Source of the DNA: DAOPYU01 sp942493245
GTDB taxonomy: Bacteria > Sumerlaeota > Sumerlaeia > UBA8349
Reading direction: 5' to 3'
DNA: 64,000 nucleotides
Assembly (NCBI GenBank): GCA_942493245.1
Contig: OW818685.1
Coordinates: 3,596,001 to 3,660,000 of the forward strand
Below, one piece after another: positions 57,433 to 64,000 of this stretch; positions within the stretch are counted from its first letter, which is position 1, and each line of letters starts with the position of its first letter. The position numbers were made by a program, and so were the translations under genes. The notes under the pieces are model-generated. The model was given only the letters and a program-made list of their open reading frames with translations. It was not told the DNA's origin and searched no databases.

Positions 57433-57750
57433 TTATGCACAGGCAGTCCACAGGCCTTTTCAGACCGGAATCCGCCTGAAATAAAACCTGTTCTAATCTC
57501 GACACTCCCTCACGTTTCTCTCTCCATGCATCCCATTTCCCCTTCCAGAGGGCCAAGGCTCAATCTATCTCACCTGAAATCAATATTGTAGACGGAGATA
57601 GACACCCAGATCTCTCACTTTCCATCCGGTTTTCATTCTTCCCACACCAAGAAGCTTCGGATCTCCCCGAATCTGTCCACAACCTTATTCACAGGATTTT
57701 CCCTCTTTTTCACAGACTTATGCACAGCCTCATGCACAGGACTTGGCACA
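57433..57750 (+). other. Phased DnaA-box-like array, candidate oriC
   Basis: Six 9-mers ending in CACA lie in one orientation at 57673-57750: CTGTCCACA, TTATTCACA, TTTTTCACA, TTATGCACA, TCATGCACA, CTTGGCACA. Their starts are 12, 21, 12, 12 and 12 bp apart. TTATGCACA and AGTCCACA also occur together at 57433-57452. TTATTCACA and TTATGCACA differ by one base from the DnaA box TTATCCACA. The surrounding 57270-58060 has no gene and holds AT-richer stretches (57570-57600) that could unwind. Proximity to gyrB and gyrA fits many bacterial origins, though dnaA is not in the window. Confidence 0.6.
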
Positions 57751-58060
57751 GGCTTTGCCCCTCTGGAGATACGCGTCAGACCATCCAGAAAACCCCGTCA
57801 ACAAGCCCGATTTCAATTCTTTCTGCCACCTGATATACACGTGTAGAAGCGAACTCACCCGGCCATTCGACCACCCTCCCACCGCTCTCCCCTCTTTTCT
57901 GCCGACAACCTGCCCTCCCCGTCAGGAAGGATAGACAACGTCCCCGGGAATCCGTATAGTGGCTTTTCGCGGTGGGGCTGGACCAACCTTTTCGGGTACC
58001 TCTGCCGTGAATGAGAAGAAACACTTTCACCCAGAAAAAGGCCAACCGGTCCCCCAAACC

Positions 58061-60088
58061 ATGACCGAATCCACGTCCTCCACCCCCCGCCCGAACCGTT
58101 ACGGGTCCCTGATCCCCTTTGCGTTTGGCGCCGGGGTCTTTCTGCTCCCCTTTCTGCTCTATCTGCGCACCCTGTGCCCGACCATTTTCCCGGGCGACAG
58201 CGCTGAACTCTCTGCCGCCGCCTGGTGCCTCGGGGTACCCCACCCCACCGGATACCCCCTTTTCATGACTCTGGGGTGGATCGTCCAGCGCCTCGGCCTC
58301 GGGTCCCCCATTTTCGCCACCAACCTTTTGACTGCGTTCTTTGGCGCACTGGCCGCCGTGGGCGCCTACCGGTTCCAGATCGCCCTCTGGCTCATCCTGA
58401 CTCCCAACATCCACGACGCGCTTCGCCTTCCCTGGCGTCTGGTCGCAGCCGCGGTGGCGCTGGCGTGCGCCGGTTCGGCCACCTGGTGGGACCAGTCCAC
58501 CCTCACCGAAGTCCACACGCTCACCCTCGTTTTCCTCACCTGGAGCTGGGCGCTCAGCCTTCACATCGTTCGCCGTCCCGCCCGCCGCAAGTTCCTCGCG
58601 CTCGCGTTCCTGAGCGGAACCGGATTCCTCAACCACCAGATTTTCCTCATCACGCTCCCACTCTCCGCCCTGGCACTGGTGGCTTACTGGCGCTGGCACA
58701 CGCGCCGCCCCGACCCATCCCCCGAAAACCCGGCGGATGCCGAGCCGGTTCCCGAGAGCGGAACCGATTCCCCTCCCACCCACACCTGTTGCAAATACCG
58801 CGACCGGCACCGCCTGAGAACCTGCGTTTTCGCCCTCTTCCTATTCATGCTGCCTCTCCTGGGGTATCTTTATCTGCCCCTGCGAGCCGCAGCCCAACCG
58901 CCCATCAACGCCGGGAACCCCCGGGGCCTCTCGGGTCTGATCGCCCACCTCACCGGCAAACAATACCGCCAGACCCGCGTGCTGACCAACGAACGCGGGA
59001 TACCGCTCAGCGCAGATGAAGTTCCCACACACCTCAAAACCCGTCTGACCGAAATCGCGCGCTGGATGGGGGAACAGCACGTCGCGCCCGTGCGCGCCGA
59101 AACGCTCGAGACCCTGCCCAACGACCGGCGCGCAACCGTTCTGGCGCGCGCGCCCCTGCTGGCTCTCATCGCCACCCTGCTGGCCTGCGCTGGACTGTAC
59201 GCGCTCTGGGGCCGCTCGCCCCTGGCGGCGGCGGGCCTCGCCGGGGGGTACCTGCTGAACCTGGCCATCGTCCTGATTTACACCATCGCCGACATCGAAC
59301 CGTACCAGATGCCCCTCTGGCTTCTGACACTCCAGTTGGCCGCCGTTGCGCCCGCTACGATTGTGGACCGTGTGGCGCTCTCTGGTCCATCGGGGACTCT
59401 TCCGTCCGAATCGGCTCGTCTTCGCCGCCTGTACGGGACCAGCGTGGCGTTGCTTGCCCTCACCGTCTTCGGGGTTTTCAATCACTACGCGCCCCGTCTG
59501 CAAATCAACAAGTCCGAAAGCCGGGGCGCCTACTTCTACGCCGATCAGTTGATGGAAATACTCCCCCAAGACGCCTCCGTTTTCACAACCGGCGACTACG
59601 ACATCTACCCGCTCTGGTACGCGCAGGTGTGCGAGAACCGCCGCCCGGACGTGGCCGTCATCGGCGCCAACTTTCTCTTCAGCAACTGGTACTCCGCCAT
59701 GCTGCGCGTCAACCTGCCCGAAGGGGTCAAGACCTTCATATCGAGCGAACCCACGCCCAACAGCGACCGCTGGCTCGTCGCCCTTCTGGGCGGCGCCGTG
59801 GCGCCCCAGATTCAGGCGGGGCGTCCCGTTTTCATCACGGCGTACCCAGGCGCCGAGGATCTCGAACTCATCCGCCGTTACAGCCAGTTCGAACTCCAGC
59901 CCGTCAGCCAGTTTCCCGGGACCACGCCGTTCGGGCCGGAACCGCCCCTCATCCTGTACCAACTGACCGATCCGAAAAAATTCGCCGCGCGCGCCGTCGA
60001 GGCCTTCAACCAGTCGGGGAACTTCCCCCTCTCCCAGGCCTGGATGGTGGAAGGCGAAAAGTCGGTTCCGCGACTGACCGCGGAATGA
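58061..60088 (+). CDS. DUF2723-family polytopic membrane protein (TMEM260-like)
   Basis: This 675-residue protein has the DUF2723 signature near the start: LYLRTLCPTIFPGDSAELSA, then WCLGVPHPTGYPLFMTLGW. About ten hydrophobic segments follow, in the general plan of GT-C glycosyltransferases, with a soluble C-terminal part containing TTGDYDIYPLWYAQ. The human relative TMEM260 is an O-mannosyltransferase, so transfer of a sugar from a lipid carrier outside the membrane is plausible but unproved here. The ATG at 58061 is preferred over a GTG at 57959 because the extra 34 residues lie next to the origin-like array and lack family character. The spacer GSGTDSPPTHTC-type loop between membrane blocks is polar. 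Confidence 0.85.
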   Translation: MTESTSSTPRPNRYGSLIPFAFGAGVFLLPFLLYLRTLCPTIFPGDSAELSAAAWCLGVPHPTGYPLFMTLGWIVQRLGLGSPIFATNLLTAFFGALAAVGAYRFQIALWLILTPNIHDALRLPWRLVAAAVALACAGSATWWDQSTLTEVHTLTLVFLTWSWALSLHIVRRPARRKFLALAFLSGTGFLNHQIFLITLPLSALALVAYWRWHTRRPDPSPENPADAEPVPESGTDSPPTHTCCKYRDRHRLRTCVFALFLFMLPLLGYLYLPLRAAAQPPINAGNPRGLSGLIAHLTGKQYRQTRVLTNERGIPLSADEVPTHLKTRLTEIARWMGEQHVAPVRAETLETLPNDRRATVLARAPLLALIATLLACAGLYALWGRSPLAAAGLAGGYLLNLAIVLIYTIADIEPYQMPLWLLTLQLAAVAPATIVDRVALSGPSGTLPSESARLRRLYGTSVALLALTVFGVFNHYAPRLQINKSESRGAYFYADQLMEILPQDASVFTTGDYDIYPLWYAQVCENRRPDVAVIGANFLFSNWYSAMLRVNLPEGVKTFISSEPTPNSDRWLVALLGGAVAPQIQAGRPVFITAYPGAEDLELIRRYSQFELQPVSQFPGTTPFGPEPPLILYQLTDPKKFAARAVEAFNQSGNFPLSQAWMVEGEKSVPRLTAE

Positions 60089-60130
60089 CCTTGTGGTGTC
60101 ATTCTCTCTGTAAGGCGACGGGAAAGTATC

Positions 60131-60338
60131 AACCGCAGTTGAACGCCTATCGTCCGGTTTTCTTTCAGGCGGGCGGGACGCCCGCCATCCCAGAAAGCCC
60201 ATTTTTCGAGGGAGGAATGGATTCCCCAGGAACCCGATCTCCTGATCGGCACGGAGAAAGCCTCACACAGATTGCTCCCCTTTTCTCCCCGCTTTACATG
60301 GCGTCAAGACCTGTTTCTTCGCTTCAACCGCAGTTTTT
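60131..60338 (+). repeat. Dispersed ~215-bp repeat, copy 2
   Basis: This is a direct, imperfect copy of bases 15-230: AACCGCAGTTGAACGCC, CATC/TATCGTCCGG, GCGGGCGGGACGCCCGCC, CTGATCGGCACGGAGAAA, GTCAAGACCTGTTT and CTTCAACCGCAG. It fills much of the gene-free 60089-60629; the remainder, up to the HTH-EIIA gene, shows no clear feature beyond its ribosome site. Confidence 0.75.
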
Positions 60339-60629
60339 GGAATCATGTAAATCCTGGCGATTCGTGCAGAAAAATTCTGCGATCCGTTTTCTTACTTTCT
60401 TCCGTCCGTCAGAGCCCCCTCCATTTTTATCGCGCCTTCTCGCCTTTTGCCTTTTGCCGGTCAGGAAAAAGGCTTGACCCTTGTGGAAAAATCGAATACA
60501 AAAGAAGACGCTGTGGTTCCTGAACCACTGACGGCGACACGAGAGAGTGCAGGATTTTTCCCGATTTCCGCCAGCGGCTCAATCGTTCCACCCAGTGGAA
60601 CGATGCGTCCGCAGCGGAGGGAAAGGGTG

Positions 60630-61325
60630 ATGCAACTCAGAGTCCACGAATTGGCCAGCCTGCTGGGTACGCCGGAAAAAACGATCTACCACTGGATCAA
60701 ACAAGGGTCTATCCCCGTTTATCAGGTCAACGAGCAGTTCCGTTTCAACCGCGCGGAAATCTTGGAATGGGCCACTTCCCGCGGCCTCAATGTTTCCCCC
60801 GATATTTTTTCTGAAACCGAAACCCACCCAACCGCTCCCCTGCCGGTCCTTGCCGATGCTTTACAGGCGGGCGGGATTGCCTACAAATTGGCGGGCCAGG
60901 ACAAGCCGGCGGTGCTGCGTTCGGTCGTCGAGGTTATCCAGTTGCCCGACGATGTGGAGCCTGATTTTCTCTACCAGGTACTCCTGGCGCGCGAGGCCAT
61001 GGGGTCCACGGGGATCGGCGAGGGGATCGCGATCCCGCACGTGCGCAATCCGATGGTCCTGCATGTGAGCCGCCCCATGCTCACGCTCTGTTTCCTGGAA
61101 AACCCGATCCAGTTCGATGCGCTCGACGGCCAGCCCGTATCGGCGTTGTTCGCCATGATCAGCCCGACGGTCAAAACCCATTTGCAAATGCTCTCGCGCC
61201 TCGGTTTCGTGTTGCGAAACCCGGAATTCAAAGCGGCGGTCAAAAAGCAAGCCGCGCGGGAAGAACTGTTTGAAACCCTGGTGCGGGCGGAGACCTCTCT
61301 GCCTGCCTCGAACCACGAAGGATAA
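60630..61325 (+). CDS. HTH (excisionase/MerR-type)-PTS EIIA fusion regulator
   Basis: This 231-residue protein joins an N-terminal winged DNA-binding domain (VHELASLLGTPEKTIYHWIKQG, then IPVYQVNEQFRFNRAEILEWA) to a PTS EIIA type-2 (PtsN-like) domain. The EIIA phosphorylation site is His137 in GIGEGIAIPHVRNP, and ALFAMISPTVKTHLQMLSRL matches the family core. It is probably a DNA-binding regulator whose state depends on EIIA phosphorylation rather than a sugar transporter. A strong GGAGG at 60616-60620 sets the ATG at 60630. It precedes the hydrogenase-4-like operon by 152 bp on the same strand. Confidence 0.88.
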   Translation: MQLRVHELASLLGTPEKTIYHWIKQGSIPVYQVNEQFRFNRAEILEWATSRGLNVSPDIFSETETHPTAPLPVLADALQAGGIAYKLAGQDKPAVLRSVVEVIQLPDDVEPDFLYQVLLAREAMGSTGIGEGIAIPHVRNPMVLHVSRPMLTLCFLENPIQFDALDGQPVSALFAMISPTVKTHLQMLSRLGFVLRNPEFKAAVKKQAAREELFETLVRAETSLPASNHEG

Positions 61326-61477
61326 ACTTCAGGAAATGAATGATTTAAGGGAACCTTGCGGGAATACCGCTCGAACATAGGGGGGACGTTTGTTTTCTTC
61401 TCCGGCCAGTTTCAGGAACGCCCTGAATCGTTCTTTTGAAGAATACGATAGAAACCGTAGAGATTCGGAATAGGAAC

Positions 61478-63475
61478 ATGAACAGTATCTGGTTTATACT
61501 CGCCGCGATCGGGACGCTGAGTGTCAGCGGGGTTCCCTTCTTATTCGCCTCGCGTCACTCCCTGGCCGGGCAACGCCTGGCAACGGCCCTGATGGTCATC
61601 GGCAGCGGCGCAGGGCTGTGGGGCGCAGGACTGGCCCTGAGTTCCCCTGTGCCGGTCGCGTTCGACGCGGCCTGGTTTCTGCCGATCGGGCGCTTTTCCA
61701 TCGCCGTTGACCCGATCAGCGCGCTCTTTCTGGCGCCGGTTTTTCTCGTGCCGGCTCTGGGATCCATCTATGGACTGGGCTACTGGCAACAAAGCGCGCA
61801 CCCCGACACGGGCGCCCGGCTGGGGATCTTCTACGGTTTGCTGGCGGGCGCGATGGCTCTGGTCGTGATCGCGCACGACGCCGTGCTGTTTCTGGTGGCG
61901 TGGGAAATCATGGCGCTGGCGGCCTATTTTGCCGCAACAGCCGAGAACGACGATCCCGCCGTGCAACGGGCCGGATGGATCTATCTGGTCGCCACCCACG
62001 CGGGTACGTTGTGCCTGTTCGCCTTGTTCGCCCTGTTGCGCCACGTCTCGGGTTCGTTCGCGTTTGAACCGTTGGCCGCTCTTTCGGTTTCGCCCGCGTT
62101 CTTGACGGCCCTCTTCCTTCTGGCCGTGATCGGGTTTGGCTTCAAGGCGGGTCTGATGCCCTTGCATGTGTGGCTGCCCGAAGCGCACGCCAATGCGCCC
62201 AGCCACGTCTCGGCAGTCATGTCGGGTGTCATGCTGAAAATGGGGGTGTATGGAATTGTGCGGATTGTGGCGTTGCTCCCAGACCCTCCCGTCTGGTGGG
62301 GAGGTACGCTGCTGGGACTGGGGACACTGACCGGTGTTGTGGGCATCGCTTTCGCCATCGGCCAGAAGGATCTGAAACGGACGCTGGCCTACAGCAGCAT
62401 CGAGAATATCGGCATCATCGCGATGGGTCTGGGTCTGGCGCTGATGGGGCGGTCGTTCGGGCGCATGGACTGGGTGGCTCTGGGACTGGGCGGGGCGCTG
62501 CTCCATGTGTGGAACCACAGCCTTTTCAAGTCGCTCCTGTTTCTGAACGCGGGCGCGATCATCCACGCCACGCACACGCGCGAGATTGACCGGATGGGCG
62601 GGCTGGCTCGGAAAATGCCCCAATCGGCCTTTCTGTTCGCGCTCGGAGCGGTCGCCATCTGCGGCCTTCCCCCCCTGAACGGTTTCGCCAGCGAGTGGCT
62701 GCTCTATGTGGGGTTGTTCCGCACGGTCGGCTCGGAAGCGGCCGGGCCCGGGTATCCGGTGGCGGCTTTGTGCGCCGCTCTTCTGGCGATGATCGGCGCG
62801 CTGGCTGCAGCGTGTTTCCTCAAACTGTTCGGCGGGATGTTCCTCGGGGAACCTCGGAGCCATGCCACCGCTCAGGCCCATGACCCGGGCGTGAGTCTCC
62901 TCGTTCCAATGGGAACGCTGGCGGCTAGTTGCGCCGCGCTGGGCCTTGTGCCGTGGCTGGCCTCCCCCCTGCTGGATCGTGCCGTGGCGGCGTGGAGTGG
63001 CACCGCTCCGGTGGCCATCGAGCCGATTCGGACTCTAGCTCCGATGGGATGGATCGGCATCATGGGTGGGGCATTGATTCTCGCCACCCTGTTCCTGCGG
63101 CTGTTGCTCAAGCGTTTGGAGAAAAGACGAACGGTCGCAACGACGGGGACGTGGGACTGCGGCTACGCACAACCGACCGCGCGCATGCAGTACACCGGCT
63201 CTTCGTTCAGCCAGACGCTGGTGTCCCTGTTTTCGTGGTTTTTGTTCCAGAGAATTCACTCACCGCGCATCAAGGGCCTGTTCCCGCACAGGACCTCTTT
63301 CCGGAGTCTGGTGCCGGACACGGTTCTGGACCGGATGATCCTGCCGTTCTTCCGGTTCGCCGGACGGCATCTTTCCCGGTTGCGTCAGATCGAACAGTGC
63401 CGCATCCAGATCTCGCTTCTTTATTTTCTGGCCGCCATACTGATTCTCCTCTACTGGGGGAAACTCGGATTCTAA
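61478..63475 (+). CDS. hyfB: Hydrogenase-4 component B / proton-pumping Mrp-type subunit
   Basis: This 665-residue polytopic protein belongs to the NuoL/M/N and MrpA/D antiporter-like family, with HyfB/HycC-like features: KAGLMPLHVWLPEAHANAPS, VSAVMSGVMLKMGVYGIVR, the conserved Lys and Glu in the membrane channel, KRTLAYSSIENIGIIAMGLG, and the C-terminal CGYAQPTARMQYTGSSFSQ. It would form part of a membrane-bound group-4 hydrogenase or a related proton- or ion-translocating complex. ATG 61478 follows AATAGGAAC. The next gene (hyfC) starts two bases after its stop. Confidence 0.92.
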   Translation: MNSIWFILAAIGTLSVSGVPFLFASRHSLAGQRLATALMVIGSGAGLWGAGLALSSPVPVAFDAAWFLPIGRFSIAVDPISALFLAPVFLVPALGSIYGLGYWQQSAHPDTGARLGIFYGLLAGAMALVVIAHDAVLFLVAWEIMALAAYFAATAENDDPAVQRAGWIYLVATHAGTLCLFALFALLRHVSGSFAFEPLAALSVSPAFLTALFLLAVIGFGFKAGLMPLHVWLPEAHANAPSHVSAVMSGVMLKMGVYGIVRIVALLPDPPVWWGGTLLGLGTLTGVVGIAFAIGQKDLKRTLAYSSIENIGIIAMGLGLALMGRSFGRMDWVALGLGGALLHVWNHSLFKSLLFLNAGAIIHATHTREIDRMGGLARKMPQSAFLFALGAVAICGLPPLNGFASEWLLYVGLFRTVGSEAAGPGYPVAALCAALLAMIGALAAACFLKLFGGMFLGEPRSHATAQAHDPGVSLLVPMGTLAASCAALGLVPWLASPLLDRAVAAWSGTAPVAIEPIRTLAPMGWIGIMGGALILATLFLRLLLKRLEKRRTVATTGTWDCGYAQPTARMQYTGSSFSQTLVSLFSWFLFQRIHSPRIKGLFPHRTSFRSLVPDTVLDRMILPFFRFAGRHLSRLRQIEQCRIQISLLYFLAAILILLYWGKLGF

Positions 63476-63477
63476 CC

Positions 63478-64000
63478 ATGCTTGACCTTCTGATTCATCT
63501 CATCCTGCTTCTGACGATGCCGCCGCTGCTGCTGGGCGTCATTAACAAGACCAAGGCGTTCTTCGCCGGACGAGTCGGTCCGCCGCTGCTGCAAACCTAC
63601 TACGACCTCTTCAAACTCCTGCGCAAGGGGTGGGTACTCAGTACCTCAACGAGTTGGGTGTTCTCGATGGGCCCCATTCTGGCGGTGGTCACCGCCCTGC
63701 TCGCCGGCCTCTTGATCCCGCTGGGGCGCTTCGACTCTCCGATCTCGTTCACGGGTGACCTGATCCTGTTTGCCTATCTGCTGGGTCTGGGGCGTTTTTT
63801 CACCGTGGCGGCGGCGCTCGACACCGGTTCGGCATTCGAGGGGATGGGGGCGGCGCGAGAAGTGACGTTTTCCTGTCTGGCCGAACCGGCGCTGTTCCTG
63901 GCGTTGCTGGCGTTGACCCGGATTTCCGGCTCGCTGAACCTGACGGGCATCCTGCATGGCCCGCTCATGGCCTCCTTTTCGGCGGTTTCGGCTCCGCTTG
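63478..64000 (+). CDS. hyfC: Hydrogenase-4 component C (NuoH-like), partial at window end
   Basis: The open frame starts two bases after the hyfB stop and runs off the window after 174 codons with no stop. It begins MLDLLIHLILLLTMPPLLLG and contains FFAGRVGPPLLQTYYDLFKL, matching the NuoH/HyfC quinone-channel and ion-path subunit, plus GSAFEGMGAAREVTFSCLAEP, the family hallmark. It should be followed by further hydrogenase subunits outside the window. Confidence 0.9.
   Translation, partial: MLDLLIHLILLLTMPPLLLGVINKTKAFFAGRVGPPLLQTYYDLFKLLRKGWVLSTSTSWVFSMGPILAVVTALLAGLLIPLGRFDSPISFTGDLILFAYLLGLGRFFTVAAALDTGSAFEGMGAAREVTFSCLAEPALFLALLALTRISGSLNLTGILHGPLMASFSAVSAPL

Noticed and set aside
60630..61325. 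Annotation as a PTS sugar transporter component.
   Set aside because: There are no EIIB/EIIC genes, and the N-terminal HTH makes a regulator more likely.

Overview
This is a GC-rich bacterial chromosome segment whose genes are marked by strongly GC-biased third codon positions. The RND efflux pump and the exported lipoprotein and proteases point to a Gram-negative. A GFTLIELL-type pseudopilin with a short globular tail, an FGE-sulfatase-domain protein, very large secreted multidomain proteins, a DUF2723 membrane protein, a GH127 hydrolase and many dispersed intergenic palindromes suggest the PVC superphylum or a nearby candidate phylum (Sumerlaeota- or Hydrogenedentota-like). That placement is inferred from gene content; no rRNA or tRNA gene is visible to test it.

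Layout. 0.3-5.6 kb: a TetR regulator with an operator over its own -10, followed by an RND adaptor and pump. 5.8-9.6 kb, minus strand: trpE, a GAF histidine kinase and a GT2 glycosyltransferase, probably one operon. 9.9-12.1 kb: citrate synthase and the tadA deaminase, separated by an inverted pair of dispersed repeats. 12.2-15.2 kb: a two-domain FGE-sulfatase-like gene cut in two by a complete 1,399-bp IS with 17-bp inverted repeats and a 5-bp target duplication. 15.4-28.9 kb: tlyA, a GH127 enzyme, a 2,110-residue lipoprotein and a 987-residue membrane-anchored protein. 29.4-33.4 kb: a sulfur amino-acid block with an Rrf2 regulator, two trans-sulfuration PLP enzymes and cysK. 33.4-35.4 kb: larE and a ParB-like gene. 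35.5-43.3 kb: two large thermolysin-family (M4) proteases. 43.9-49.3 kb: an MBL-fold hydrolase, mfd and a pseudopilin. 50.0-57.2 kb: gyrB, an ATPase/DUF4276 pair, then gyrA. 57.4-57.8 kb: a 12-bp-phased array of DnaA-box-like sequences, a candidate oriC. 58-64 kb: a DUF2723 protein, an HTH-EIIA fusion regulator, and the start of a hydrogenase-4-like operon (hyfB, hyfC) that runs off the window.

Most notable: (1) a C-terminal region of about 350-470 residues shared by the giant lipoprotein and both M4 proteases, which I do not recognise as a named domain; (2) an overlapping ATPase-DUF4276 pair, resembling a defence module, wedged between gyrB and gyrA; (3) the phased DnaA-box-like array just past gyrA; (4) the cleanly reconstructable IS insertion; (5) several families of dispersed palindromic repeats at gene 3' ends, including a ~215-bp repeat present near both ends of the window.
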